From contig DASREM010000021.1 in assembly GCA_035652095.1 (NCBI GenBank), forward strand, positions 1-64,000: a DNA stretch of 64,000 bases. The letters run 5' to 3'. This document shows, in pieces, positions 24,588 through 33,786 of the stretch. Numbering within the stretch: the first letter of the stretch is position 1; every line of letters begins with the position of its first letter. The DNA is from DASREM01 sp035652095 (GTDB lineage Bacteria > Acidobacteriota > Terriglobia > Terriglobales > Acidobacteriaceae). Under the pieces are notes generated by a model that did not search any database, was not told where the DNA came from, and saw nothing but the letters and a program-made list of their open reading frames with translations. The position numbers and the translations under genes are program-made.

Positions 24588-25781
24588 ATGAGGCTTACAA
24601 CAACCCTACTTGCAATCCTCTTACTGTTCACCGGCGCTGCTGCTTCCCAGAATTTTCAAGTGGTTCACACCTTCAGCGGGCCGGATGGCAGCTTTCCCAA
24701 TGGAGATTTGTTCCGCGACGCAGCGGGCAACTTCTACGGGACGACTCAATTCGGAGGCGCCTCGAATCAAGGCGTCGTGTTCAAGCTGGATTCCAGCGGC
24801 AAAGAGACCGTGCTGTACAGCTTCACGGGCGGGAGCGACGGAGGAATTCCGATTGGAAGGTTAGTCGGCGGCGGGGGAAACTTCTACGGAATCACCTCTG
24901 CTGGCGGAGATCCCACGTGCAGTTGCGGCACGGTGTTCAAACTCGACTCGACCGGCAAGCTCACCGTACTGCATAGTTTCACCGGAGGCATGGACGGCGC
25001 GCAAAACCCGGGACAGCCAGAGCTGGGATTGGTGCTGATCCATGGCGACTTTTATGGAGCGGCAAGCTTTGGCGGCACGCTTGGCTGCGATGGCAGCCTG
25101 GGCTGCGGAGTGATCTTCAAAATCACCCCGGCTCTCACGGAATCGGTGCTATATCGGTTCACCGCACAGGCGGACGGAGGATTTCCCCAAGACCTGATTC
25201 GCGACCAGTCGGGCAATCTATACGGCGCAACTGGCGGCAGTTACATGGCGGGGAACGCCGGAACTGTCTTCCGCATGGATACTGCCGGGAACCTGACAAC
25301 CCTGTATACCTTTCCAGGCGGCGCTTCCGGGAGTTCTCCGCGTTGGCGCCTGGTGCGCGCGGCAACTGGTCTCATCCACGGCGTGACTCAGTTCGGCGGC
25401 AATACTTCCTGCGCCCTGGGATCGATTGGCTGCGGCGCGGTGTTTAGTCTCGACGCTACCGGGAAGGAAAAAGTCCTGCACACGTTTGGCAAGCAGGCGG
25501 GGGATGGAGAGGAACCGTCTGGCGGCCTGCTGGATGTAGCGGGCAGCTTCTACGGCGCCACTTTCTACGGCGGAATCATCAATTCAACTTGCTCGTTCGG
25601 CTGTGGAGTTGTGTATCGAGTGAATGACGGCGGGCAGTATTCTGTCCTCTACCGGTTTACCGGCGCGGCTGACGGATGGCTTCCGACCGGAGGTTTGACC
25701 GCAGATGGCAGCGGCAACGTGCTCGGCACGGCTGAACTCGGCGGCACCGGAAGCGGGGTTGTCTTCAAAATCACGCCCTGA
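24588..25781 (+). CDS. Secreted GloVer-repeat protein
   Basis: The 397-residue protein begins with a signal peptide (TTLLAILLLFTGAAAS). Repeats of about 50-60 residues follow, with the core GVVFKLDSSGKETVLYSFTG and NFYGTTQFGG. This is the GloVer tandem repeat (TIGR03803 type), common in secreted proteins of Acidobacteriota and Verrucomicrobia and usually seen with surface-anchoring signals. The Gly-Val and Leu-Tyr strands predict a beta-propeller. No catalytic motif is visible and there is no C-terminal anchor in this copy. It stands between the remnant region and a small Cys-containing gene. Confidence 0.85.
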   Translation: MRLTTTLLAILLLFTGAAASQNFQVVHTFSGPDGSFPNGDLFRDAAGNFYGTTQFGGASNQGVVFKLDSSGKETVLYSFTGGSDGGIPIGRLVGGGGNFYGITSAGGDPTCSCGTVFKLDSTGKLTVLHSFTGGMDGAQNPGQPELGLVLIHGDFYGAASFGGTLGCDGSLGCGVIFKITPALTESVLYRFTAQADGGFPQDLIRDQSGNLYGATGGSYMAGNAGTVFRMDTAGNLTTLYTFPGGASGSSPRWRLVRAATGLIHGVTQFGGNTSCALGSIGCGAVFSLDATGKEKVLHTFGKQAGDGEEPSGGLLDVAGSFYGATFYGGIINSTCSFGCGVVYRVNDGGQYSVLYRFTGAADGWLPTGGLTADGSGNVLGTAELGGTGSGVVFKITP

Positions 25782-25892
25782 TGAGAAGATGCTTTAAGCG
25801 ATCAGCTCTTCTGCGGCGGGCCCGCTTGCGAGCCAGAATAAAATCGCGCGAGGTTCCTCCTGGAGAACCTGTAATTTTTCGGGCTGGCGAGG

Positions 25893-26084
25893 ATGGCGTT
25901 AAAACGAAACCTGAGGGTCGTGAACTGGATCGGAGTGCTTCCGGCGGTCGCCATCTGCACTGCCTGCAATCAGGAGTTCAAAACCCCGGTCGCGTCGTTG
26001 AAGCGGCTCGCGGATGCGCAGGCAAGCCTGAGCCGGCAATTCCTTGAGCACCGATGTAAAGCCGAAGATCCTATGCAGGGCTAG
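25893..26084 (+). CDS. Small CxxC protein, likely zinc-binding
   Basis: The 63-residue frame starts at an ATG. It contains VAICTACNQEF (a CxxC knuckle), a helical segment SLKRLADAQASLSRQFLEH, and then HRC, which could supply the other metal ligands. The even composition and Cys/His spacing suggest a real small zinc-ribbon-like protein. The overlapping 88-residue frame starting at 25781 has random composition and was set aside. The last 4 bases overlap the convergent VCBS gene. Confidence 0.55.
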   Translation: MALKRNLRVVNWIGVLPAVAICTACNQEFKTPVASLKRLADAQASLSRQFLEHRCKAEDPMQG

Positions 26085-27493
26085 CGCCCCACCTTCTGCG
26101 CAATTGGCTGCGCCTCGTGCGGATTGAACGTGCCGTCGCCGGAATACTTGGCTCGAATCTTGTGAATGCCGAGGTTCAGTCGCGAGGTAGTGACGCTGGC
26201 CTGGCCATTGGCCAGGGTCCCACTCCCGAGGGGCAGCGCGCCATCCATGAAAATCACCTTGCCTGTTGGCGTGCCCACTCCTTTCAAGCTTGATCTCACG
26301 GTCGTGGTGAATGTTACTGGTTGTCCCAGGGTGGAAGGATTCGCAGAGCTCGTTGTCTTGAGCAACGTGCCACCGGTGTTCAGCAAGATGCTTATTACGT
26401 CAACGCTGTTCTGCCGTGAAAAGAGGTACCCATTCGCGGTCATCAGGTCGTCTGCGCCACCTGGATCGAGATCGGACACCGCCACCGCGTTGGGATATGC
26501 TCCCGTCGAATATTGCAGTTCGGTCTGAAACGTCCCGTCGCCATTGCCCAAAAGCACGCCTGCCGTCCAGGGGAACTGAAAATGTGCGAGAGCCAGATCG
26601 TCTTTACTGTCGCCGTTGAAGTCTCCTACTGCTAACGACTGGCCATAGGAGGTCGGATATTCAACCGGCGGTTGGAAGCTCCCGTCTCCATTGCCCAACA
26701 GTATGGAGAAGGTGGAGACTTCATTGGCGGTCGCCAGGTCAGGCTTACCATCCCGGTTGAAGTCGCCAAGCGCCACGCTATCGGGCTGGCTTCCGGCGGC
26801 GTACGCTACGGGCGGCTGGAATGTGCCGTCGCCATTCCCCAGGTAGACGCTCACGGTATTACCGAAAGTGTCTGCCCCTGCGAGGTCGGGCTTGCCGTCA
26901 GCATTGAAATCTGACGCGACGATGGAGCGAGAACCGCCGCTCCCGTAATCCACATGTGGCTGAAAACTGCCATCGCCGTTACCCAGCAGCACGCTTACGC
27001 TGTATCCGGGCATAGCGTAATACGCAGTGGCGAGATCGGCGTTCCCGTCTGCATTGAAGTCCGCGACAGCCACCGAGTACGGACCATAGGCAGTCGGGTA
27101 GTCGACGTAAGGCTGGAAGGTGCCATCTCCGTTACCGATGAGCACGCCGACGGCGCTGCCAAATGTGCCACTGGACGTGGCCACCACCAAATCGAGTTTG
27201 TTGTCGTTGTTGAAGTCGCCCACCGCTACCGAACCGGCGCCATAGTCGACGGCATAGTCCACCTCCGGTTGGAAAGTACCGTCGCCGTTACCCAGCAGCA
27301 CGCTCAGAAAGATGTCGGAGTAGTTGGCGACCACGAGATCGCGTTTGCCGTCCCCGTTAAAGTCGCCGGCGGCGATGCTGTCGGGATAGGTGCCCACACC
27401 GTAATTCACCGGCGGCTTGAATCCTGCAGCGGTAGCCGCCAAACTTCCGATAAGGAAGTAGAACAGGACTGCGACGGGGGTGTATCGGAACAT
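26081..27493 (-). CDS. Secreted FG-GAP/VCBS repeat protein with Ig-like domain
   Basis: The 470-residue protein has a signal peptide (PVAVLFYFLIGSLAATAAG). About seven repeats of 48-60 residues follow, of the form VLLGNGDGTFQ then AVGDFNGDGKxDLV. The DxNxDG loops (DFNGDGKRDL, DFNADGNADL) bind calcium in integrin-type propellers. A bacterial Ig-like domain ends the protein (about 375-465, TTSSANPSTLGQPVTFTTTV). Such proteins are exported and sit at the surface or in the matrix; no enzyme motif is present. An AGGAGG ribosome binding site precedes the ATG. A larger cousin lies at 55058-57721. Confidence 0.88.
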   Translation of the reverse strand: MFRYTPVAVLFYFLIGSLAATAAGFKPPVNYGVGTYPDSIAAGDFNGDGKRDLVVANYSDIFLSVLLGNGDGTFQPEVDYAVDYGAGSVAVGDFNNDNKLDLVVATSSGTFGSAVGVLIGNGDGTFQPYVDYPTAYGPYSVAVADFNADGNADLATAYYAMPGYSVSVLLGNGDGSFQPHVDYGSGGSRSIVASDFNADGKPDLAGADTFGNTVSVYLGNGDGTFQPPVAYAAGSQPDSVALGDFNRDGKPDLATANEVSTFSILLGNGDGSFQPPVEYPTSYGQSLAVGDFNGDSKDDLALAHFQFPWTAGVLLGNGDGTFQTELQYSTGAYPNAVAVSDLDPGGADDLMTANGYLFSRQNSVDVISILLNTGGTLLKTTSSANPSTLGQPVTFTTTVRSSLKGVGTPTGKVIFMDGALPLGSGTLANGQASVTTSRLNLGIHKIRAKYSGDGTFNPHEAQPIAQKVGR

Positions 27494-27644
27494 GCGTTCC
27501 TCCTGAGAAGCACGGCTTCATTCTCTTCCTGCAAAATGCACACGCGTTGAGAAAACAAACGCGAAACCGCCAGGCAGATTCCCGAAGTGGGAGCCGAGTT
27601 CGAGGTGCTGCCGATCAAAGCTGGATGGATGACTTTCCTTCGCG

Positions 27645-28388
27645 CTAAGCCGCAGTCAGCAGAATCGGCTCCCCTTTCGTGATGACCAGAGTATGTTCGT
27701 AATGCGCCGCGGGACGGCGGTCTGCGGTGCGGACCGTCCAGCCGTCTTTGCCGAGAATGGTACGGCCTGATCCGGCGGCAATGATAGGTTCGACAGTGAT
27801 CACCAGGCCCTCGGTCAGAATCTGGCTGGCCTCGGGATCAGCAAAGTTTGGGACGCGCGGCTCTTCGTGGATAGTGCGGCCGATGCCATGGCCTCCGAGA
27901 TCACGGATCACGGAGAACCCGGCGCGGCGGACTTCGCGCTCCACCATGCGCCCGATCTCCGAAACGCGAAAACCGGCGCGGGCCACCAGCATGGCTTTCT
28001 GAAACGCGCGCTCGGCGGTATCAATGAGGCGCCGGCTTTCTTCAGATATCTCTCCTACTGGAACGGTGACGGCAGCGTCGGCCATGAAGCCGTCCTTCTC
28101 GATGGTGACGTCGAGCTTGAGCACGTCTCCGTTCTGGATCTGGCGATCGCCGGGGATGCCATGGACGGCTTCTTCGTTCAGGCTGATGCAGTTGGCCCCC
28201 GGAAAGTTATAGACGAGCGTGGGCGCGGACTGCGCCCCGTTCTGGCGCATGACTTCCGCGCCCACTTCATCGAGCTGCCGGGTGGTGATGCCGGGCCGCA
28301 CTTGCGCCTTCATGGCATCAATGACGGCGCGTACGATGCGCCCCGCTTCGCGCATCGCCTTCAATTCCTCCGGCCCAGTGATCGACAC
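27645..28388 (-). CDS. map: Methionine aminopeptidase, type I
   Basis: The 247-residue protein has the full set of metal ligands: D93, D104, H167, E200 and E231 (KLDVTIEKDGFMADA, GGHGIGRTIHEEP, ITVEPII, YEHTLVIT), plus the substrate His H76 in AVHGIPGD. It removes the initiator methionine from new proteins in the cytoplasm. Length and motifs fit type Ia. It is the last gene of a minus-strand run with a membrane protein (20-base gap) and an amidohydrolase. The position is not the usual ribosomal-protein operon, so it may be a second copy; that needs the rest of the genome. Confidence 0.95.
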   Translation of the reverse strand: MSITGPEELKAMREAGRIVRAVIDAMKAQVRPGITTRQLDEVGAEVMRQNGAQSAPTLVYNFPGANCISLNEEAVHGIPGDRQIQNGDVLKLDVTIEKDGFMADAAVTVPVGEISEESRRLIDTAERAFQKAMLVARAGFRVSEIGRMVEREVRRAGFSVIRDLGGHGIGRTIHEEPRVPNFADPEASQILTEGLVITVEPIIAAGSGRTILGKDGWTVRTADRRPAAHYEHTLVITKGEPILLTAA

Positions 28389-28408
28389 AGATCCTCCAAT
28401 GCAGACTA

Positions 28409-28840
28409 TTAGCCTATCTCATTGGAGGGCTTTCGCGGGCCGAGAAATAGCATGAGAGTGAATCCGGCGACGTAGAACGGGGCAGCTTCTGAAAGCGAGA
28501 AGCCGATCATCCGCAGCACGAGACCGTAAAGCGCGATGGCCTCGGAGAGCACCAGGGTCAGGATCATTCCCGTGCGCCAGCGGGCGACAGCCGAATTGTC
28601 CAGCGTGGGAGCGCCCTGTGCGGGCTGGGTGCGCCGAAGCGTCATTCGTCTGAGGAAGAACAGGACGAAGACGGTGCCGGCGGCGGCCAGCGCGAGTGCC
28701 TGGAAGACGATGGGGTTCACGGGATGAACTGTGTGCGGCACTACTTCTCCGATCACAACGTACAAGACAACCGCGCCCAGCATGGCGAACTGCATGATGC
28801 GCAACTGCTTGAGTGCTGCGTCCATGGAGAAATTGTGCAT
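28409..28840 (-). CDS. Four-helix membrane protein of unknown function
   Basis: A 143-residue protein with four hydrophobic segments: IMQFAMLGAVVLYVVIGEVV, VFQALALAAAGTVFVLFFL, GMILTLVLSEAIALYGLVLRM and FYVAGFTLMLFLG. A basic loop (RRMTLRRTQPAQG) follows the second helix. I do not recognise the family. The frame is open 80 codons upstream across the amidohydrolase end; the ATG at 28840 is chosen because AGG lies just upstream and the helices begin soon after. The ATG at 28825 is possible. Confidence 0.7.
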   Translation of the reverse strand: MHNFSMDAALKQLRIMQFAMLGAVVLYVVIGEVVPHTVHPVNPIVFQALALAAAGTVFVLFFLRRMTLRRTQPAQGAPTLDNSAVARWRTGMILTLVLSEAIALYGLVLRMIGFSLSEAAPFYVAGFTLMLFLGPRKPSNEIG

Positions 28841-28889
28841 AACCTGGGGAGAAATCGGGAGTAACCGGGCCGGTACGGAGGGTTCCAGG

Positions 28890-30332
28890 CTAGGGCCGGG
28901 TTCCGGCTCCCACCAACGCCTTGCCTGGGAAAACTCCCTCCACGATCTTGCCCTTATCCACGACTGGGACCCCGCCCACCACCAGAAATTGCACGCCCAC
29001 ACTCGGCTCCATGGGCTGTTGATAGGTGGAGCGATCCGTGACGGTCTGGAGATCCAAGACCACAATATCGGCGTCGGCACCTTCCTGCAGGCGCCCCTTG
29101 GCGCGTGCCGCCGAAGTGGAGCGTTCCAGGAACTGCGCCGGCATCAGCGACATCTTTCGCACAGCATCCATCAGAGTGAGCGACCCCTGGCTCCGGACGT
29201 AACGGGCCAGCACACGGGAGTAGGTTCCGGCGTTTCGGGGATGGCCTTTATCACCGTCGCTGGCGATCATGACCAGCGGATTGCGAATCGCGGCATCCAC
29301 ATTCTCCATGCTGTTGCCGAACATGACAGTGAGGTGCGGCTCGGCGGAGTTGTGCAGTTCCTCGAAGCGCTCCTTCGTAAGACGCTCTCCGGTTTCAGGC
29401 AGCATCAGGTCGTGATAGGTGATGCCAAATTTCTCCTGCCATCCGGGATTGAACAAAGCGGAGTTGATGTAAGTCATGCCAGCTTCGTAGGGATAGGCTT
29501 CGGTGGTCACGTCCAGTCCGCGCGCTCTTGCCCCTGCAACCAGCGTCAAGCAGTCGAGCACGACCGCACGGCAACTGCTGTTGAGGTGCACGATGTGGAG
29601 TGGAGCGCCGGAGACGGCGGAAGCGGCGATGACTTCGCTGATGGACTCAATGCTGGACCCAGGTTCGCCATTGCCGCTGCTGCGGACGTGCGTGTACACA
29701 GGCGCGCCACGCTCGGCGGCGAGGCGAAAGATCTGGATGACCTCCCAGCGCGTGGCGCCGGGCGTGTACTGAATGCCCATGCCGATGCCAAGGGCGCCGG
29801 CGTCAAGCTCATGGCGCAGGCGGGTGGTCATCAGTTCCAGTTGTTGGGGCGAAGCCGGCTTGTCGGTAGCGGCGCCTGATTTCGGGAGTAGCCCGGATTC
29901 CGGCATGGGGGTGCCAAACGCGGCGGAGCGCGCAGCCACATGACTGGCCGCGGTTCCGTAATGGATAAGCGCGTGGCCTTCATGCGCTTTCAGAAATGCC
30001 GTCACGTCGGGCTTTCCGATTTCCATTTCCAAGGCCGTGGTGACGCCGTCGAGCGCCTTCACACGCTGGCTTTCAGGATCCTGGCCGTGCTGGTGAAGAT
30101 CGATGAAACCCGGGACCACGATCAGGCCGCGTGCAGCAATCACGCGCTTGCCGGCGAGCGCGTCACTGGAGATCTTTGCGACTTTGCCCTGAGTAATGCC
30201 GACGTTGCGGACCGCATCCAGACCGGTTTCGGGATCGAGCACCCGTCCGCCCTCGATGACGACATCGTAGCTTTGCGCCATCGCCAAAAGCGGTAGCAGG
30301 ATCAGCGTTCCACAGAGCAGGCGCCATTTCAT
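28890..30332 (-). CDS. Secreted amidohydrolase, D-aminoacylase-like
   Basis: The 480-residue protein has a signal peptide (MKWRLLCGTLILLPLLAMA) and an amidohydrolase fold starting YDVVIEGGRVLDPETG, with the metal site VPGFIDLHQHG (H80, H82). Later blocks YTHVRSSG and LHIVHLNSS carry further metal His residues, and MIASDGDKGHPR matches the D-aminoacylase/N-acyl-D-amino-acid deacylase group. The predicted reaction removes an acyl group from D-amino acids or a related substrate, here outside the cytoplasm. The start at 30332 has GGGAGAC upstream and places the signal peptide first. It is the first gene of the run ending in map. Confidence 0.85.
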   Translation of the reverse strand: MKWRLLCGTLILLPLLAMAQSYDVVIEGGRVLDPETGLDAVRNVGITQGKVAKISSDALAGKRVIAARGLIVVPGFIDLHQHGQDPESQRVKALDGVTTALEMEIGKPDVTAFLKAHEGHALIHYGTAASHVAARSAAFGTPMPESGLLPKSGAATDKPASPQQLELMTTRLRHELDAGALGIGMGIQYTPGATRWEVIQIFRLAAERGAPVYTHVRSSGNGEPGSSIESISEVIAASAVSGAPLHIVHLNSSCRAVVLDCLTLVAGARARGLDVTTEAYPYEAGMTYINSALFNPGWQEKFGITYHDLMLPETGERLTKERFEELHNSAEPHLTVMFGNSMENVDAAIRNPLVMIASDGDKGHPRNAGTYSRVLARYVRSQGSLTLMDAVRKMSLMPAQFLERSTSAARAKGRLQEGADADIVVLDLQTVTDRSTYQQPMEPSVGVQFLVVGGVPVVDKGKIVEGVFPGKALVGAGTRP

Positions 30333-30791
30333 TTGGAGTCTCCCGAGCAACTGTCTTGAGGGCATGATGGTAGCATCACCGGCTTCGCGGGGCTCCAGAG
30401 ATCATCCGCTAACCGCTGGGCTGGTGCCATGAACCTTCCGGTTATCGCTACCGTTTGTAGGACCGATGTCTAGTTGTACTCCCGTTTTCGACGGCCTGCT
30501 CAAGTATCAGCGAAACAAGCATTTGGAGAAATCCTCGCGAAGTCGGCGAGGGTGGGCTCATTGGCAGATGACTTGCCATTGTAAGAAGCGTTTCAAAAAC
30601 CATTCTGAGCACGGGCAGGCAATCGACGCGAATGAAGCACGTCAAAATCTGGCATCCAGCCAATTCTGCCTTGCCACTATGTTCTCCATTTCAAGCGACC
30701 AAGCCTGGCCGCCAGGAAATGAAGAGCCGTGGATTTCAGGGCTCAGGAAGTAAAAATCTCAAAACAAAGTTTAGAAGAGGGGGTTCCACCT
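30333..30791. other. Divergent intergenic region, no gene seen
   Basis: This 459-base gap between the amidohydrolase and methyltransferase genes should hold both promoters. Open frames of 71 and 95 codons cross it on opposite strands, but neither has a ribosome binding site, a known motif or sensible composition. Confidence 0.5.
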
Positions 30792-31847
30792 ATGGCAGTT
30801 GATATGAATAAGCTCAACACTTTTATTGGACAATTCGTCGTAGATCTTGGCGCAGCCGTACACACCGGGATGGTGGTGATCGGCGAAAGACTCGGACTAT
30901 ACAAGGCGCTCGCCTCCCATCCCATGACCTCGGCGGAACTTGCGGAGAAGACCCAGACCGATGAACGATACGTGCGGGAATGGCTGGCCTCACAGGCAGC
31001 TGGCGGTTACGTCACCTACCACGAGAAGACCAACCAGTTCAGCCTGAGTGAAGAACAGGCTTTCGCACTGGCCAAGGAAGACAGCCCGGCGTATCTGCCC
31101 GGGGCCTTCCAATTGGCGTTGGGATCACTGGCAGCGGTTCCCCGCATTGCCGATTCGTTTCGCAATGGGGCGGGAATGGGCTGGCACGAGCATGACGACG
31201 CGGTATTTCACGGGTGCGAAAAGTTCTTCCGGCCTGGCTACGCGGCGAACCTGGTGAGTTCCTGGATCCCCGCGCTGCACGACGTGAACCAAAAGCTGGA
31301 AGCGGGCGCGCGAGTTGCCGACGTGGGTTGCGGGAAGGGCGCGTCCACCATACTGCTGGCGAAGGCTTATCCGAAATCCCACTTCTTCGGGTTCGACTAC
31401 CACGACAAGTCCATCGAAGCCGCGCGTGAAACCGCAAAGCGTGAAGGAGTGGGGGATCGGGTCACCTTCGAGGTAGCGAAAGCCAAGGAATTCCCGGGAA
31501 AGGACTACGACTTCGTCGCGGTGTTCGATTGCTTGCACGACATGGGCGATCCGGTTGGCACCGCCGCGCACGTGCGGCGCTCGTTGCACAAGGATGGCAC
31601 ATGGATGATCGTGGAACCATTCGCGAATGACGAGTTGAAAGACAACCTGAATCCGGTGGGGCGAGTTTATTACTCGTTCTCTACCTTGCTGTGCACGCCC
31701 TGTTCGCGGTCGCAGGAAGTAGGACTATGCCTCGGCGCGCAATCGGGAGAAGCCCGCATCCGCGAGGTCACAGCCTCGGCGGGGTTCAGCCGCTTTCGCA
31801 GGGCTGCGGAAACACCTTTCAATATCGTGTACGAAGCTCGCCCCTGA
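30792..31847 (+). CDS. SAM-dependent methyltransferase with winged-helix N-terminus
   Basis: The 351-residue protein has an N-terminal helical/winged-helix dimerisation part (about 1-95, GLYKALASHPMTSAELAEKT and RYVREWLASQAAGGYV). A class I methyltransferase domain follows with the SAM loop VADVGCGKGAS (175-185), an acidic FGFDYHDKSIEAAR and DCLHDMGDP. It resembles the Rv2258c-type proteins, often annotated as regulators although the helix-turn-helix serves dimerisation. The substrate is unknown. The ATG at 30792 has GAGGGGG eight bases upstream. A terminator-like hairpin with a T-run follows. Confidence 0.88.
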   Translation: MAVDMNKLNTFIGQFVVDLGAAVHTGMVVIGERLGLYKALASHPMTSAELAEKTQTDERYVREWLASQAAGGYVTYHEKTNQFSLSEEQAFALAKEDSPAYLPGAFQLALGSLAAVPRIADSFRNGAGMGWHEHDDAVFHGCEKFFRPGYAANLVSSWIPALHDVNQKLEAGARVADVGCGKGASTILLAKAYPKSHFFGFDYHDKSIEAARETAKREGVGDRVTFEVAKAKEFPGKDYDFVAVFDCLHDMGDPVGTAAHVRRSLHKDGTWMIVEPFANDELKDNLNPVGRVYYSFSTLLCTPCSRSQEVGLCLGAQSGEARIREVTASAGFSRFRRAAETPFNIVYEARP

Positions 31848-31872
31848 AGCCGAGCCGTGACACTGCAGGAAC

Positions 31873-31944
31873 GCGATGCCCTTGCGCCCGGCGGAGGCCC
31901 TGAAAAGGCTTTCGACCGAAAGCGCGAGGGCATCGCACTTTTTT
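31873..31944 (+). terminator. Rho-independent terminator, branched
   Basis: GCGATGCCCT (31873-31882) pairs with AGGGCATCGC (31927-31936), then AC and TTTTTT. Inside is a second hairpin, GCTTTC-GACC-GAAAGC. It lies 26 bases after the methyltransferase stop. Confidence 0.65.
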
Positions 31945-32027
31945 GCAGGCGCATTCATTTATCCCGCGCTGACGCTTGTCCCGCAATATACAGCGTAGGC
32001 AGAGCCATTTGCTCACGCTCACAACGG

Positions 32028-33305
32028 TTAGTGATGATGGGCACCGCTCCCTGGACGCACCCGCAGAAACACGTGGAACGATACCGGATTGTCTCCATAA
32101 ATGGGATCGAGCGCTGCGGGCTTGGAGTAAAAGGTCACATCCGCGCCCAATCCCACTTGCCAGTTGGAAGTATGGAGAAAGTCGCGCACGCCGCCGAAGG
32201 TGTAGGCTCCGATGCGATACGAGGGATGGGTGGGCGCTTCGGGAAATAACTCGTCTTTATCCACCAGCTCCAGGCGCGTGTAAGCGTAGTTCTTCTGCCG
32301 GAAGTTGAGCGTGGATTCGAGCAGATAGCTGTTCTGAATGCTGTTGTCGGCCAGCTTGCGCTTGCGTCCCCAGATCACGGAGGTTGCCCAGTTCCCTTCC
32401 GCGAGCGGCCGGTTGTATTCGACGGAGGCGGTCTGGCGATGTTCGCTGCCCGGTTCGAGCGCTTCGGGATGCTCGAGGCGCCCGAAACTGTACTGCGCTG
32501 TCCAATTCTTCGCGGGAGCCACGCTCAAACGCGCCGACCAGGAATCAAGGGCGTCCAGCATGATCTCATAACGCTTCTCTCCCGGTTCGCGGCCGTTGAA
32601 CGCGGACGCTTCCAGGCGAAAGCGATCGACGACGATTCCCGTCGTGACCACACCGAAGCTGGTGTGCGTCGAATCCTGTAAATGATGGCTGAGCGGCGCT
32701 GCCGGATTTTCCGAGGCCGACTCGCGATGAATGTAAGTGACCGGACCGAGCGCCGGTTCTCCGACGGGTCCGCCGTAGAACTGCCATGAAATTTTTTCCG
32801 ATAAAGGCCGGGTGTAGAGCAAGGCCAGCTCGCCAAATACGTTGTGCGGATGCTGATGATCCACCAATGCCTGCCCGTGGTAGGTTTCGCCGGTTTGAAA
32901 CAGAAGAGGAAATCCGGGGTGCGGCGAGGTGAGTGATTCCGCAGAAAACATTTCGCGGAACAGAATCCTACCCTTGCCCAACGAATGCTGCTGCATGAAC
33001 ATCAGATAGTTCACCGACTCGGCTTTGCCGGCCCCGCGCGGGCCGCCTTGCTGGTTGTAAGTTAGGAATAACGCGCCGTGGGCCATCAGGTCCCAGTTTC
33101 CCCACTTCTTCATCCAGATCCGCGCCGGCACTGACGCAGGCTGCCAGCCCGTACCGGATCCCGCGTGCGGGGAAGGCATGAAAGTAAGCGCGCTCATGTC
33201 CATGTGCGTGCCTGACATGTCGTGCATGGAATGCCTGTCCTGCTGGGCCAAGGCGGAAACAACAATGACGGGCGCAAGAACAATGTAGAAGAAGAAAACT
33301 CGCAA
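32028..33305 (-). CDS. Outer-membrane-type protein with His/Met-rich N-terminus
   Basis: The 425-residue protein has a signal peptide (FFFYIVLAPVIVVSALAQ). A segment rich in His and Met follows (HSMHDMSGTHMDMSAL), then alternating strand-like sequence typical of an outer-membrane barrel, ending in GAHHH. The many His, Met and Asp residues suggest binding of soft metals such as copper, which is inference. The start is a TTG at 33305 with AGGTGAG five bases upstream; no ATG near the signal peptide exists. The next gene upstream encodes a small secreted Cys/His protein in the same orientation. Confidence 0.72.
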   Translation of the reverse strand: MRVFFFYIVLAPVIVVSALAQQDRHSMHDMSGTHMDMSALTFMPSPHAGSGTGWQPASVPARIWMKKWGNWDLMAHGALFLTYNQQGGPRGAGKAESVNYLMFMQQHSLGKGRILFREMFSAESLTSPHPGFPLLFQTGETYHGQALVDHQHPHNVFGELALLYTRPLSEKISWQFYGGPVGEPALGPVTYIHRESASENPAAPLSHHLQDSTHTSFGVVTTGIVVDRFRLEASAFNGREPGEKRYEIMLDALDSWSARLSVAPAKNWTAQYSFGRLEHPEALEPGSEHRQTASVEYNRPLAEGNWATSVIWGRKRKLADNSIQNSYLLESTLNFRQKNYAYTRLELVDKDELFPEAPTHPSYRIGAYTFGGVRDFLHTSNWQVGLGADVTFYSKPAALDPIYGDNPVSFHVFLRVRPGSGAHHH

Positions 33306-33395
33306 ATCTCACCTCACGCAAGTCGGACGCGAAAGACACTCTCGCGAAGCAACAGTTCTTGGAGTAACACACGCACCAGGAATTTGCGGTGAGGA

Positions 33396-33740
33396 TTAGA
33401 CGCGAAGAGGCACGGAGGCAGAGGGTTCGCCCGGGGGCGACGCGGAGTACTGTAACCTCGCTGCAGCCTGCCGATCTACGGGCATGAAAATTTCTGTCGG
33501 AAGGTCAATCACGATGTACGCCGAAGAGTCTCCGCGGTCAGAGTGCAGCAGCAGCAAAGAATCGTGCCCGGCCTGGCAGCAGCTGTAACTCACGGGGGCC
33601 GGCGTTGGGGGCGCGGGCTGATGACATCCGGCATGCTGCTGACGCGTAGTCCCGGCAGGAAAGGAAACCTGTGCCGCCGCGGCAGCGATCAGGGTCGCAA
33701 TCAGCGAAAACAGAATCAGGATTTTGCCGAACAAACTCAT
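33396..33740 (-). CDS. Small secreted protein with CC-QAGH motif
   Basis: The 114-residue protein has a signal peptide (LFGKILILFSLIATLIAAAAA). A Pro-rich stretch (HQPAPPTPAPVSY) leads to SCCQAGHDSLLLLHSD, with two adjacent Cys and two His. I do not recognise a family. The Cys/His cluster could bind metal and fits the His/Met-rich outer-membrane neighbour downstream. The frame also has a TTG two codons earlier; the ATG at 33740 is preferred. Confidence 0.6.
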   Translation of the reverse strand: MSLFGKILILFSLIATLIAAAAAQVSFPAGTTRQQHAGCHQPAPPTPAPVSYSCCQAGHDSLLLLHSDRGDSSAYIVIDLPTEIFMPVDRQAAARLQYSASPPGEPSASVPLRV

Positions 33741-33786
33741 GGTCAAGAGTTAGGATGCGAAAAGAAACAATTGGTTTCGCACAATT

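Noticed and set aside
30448..30753. Two opposing small frames in the 30.4-30.8 kb gap
   Set aside because: Neither has a ribosome binding site, a motif or plausible composition; left as intergenic.
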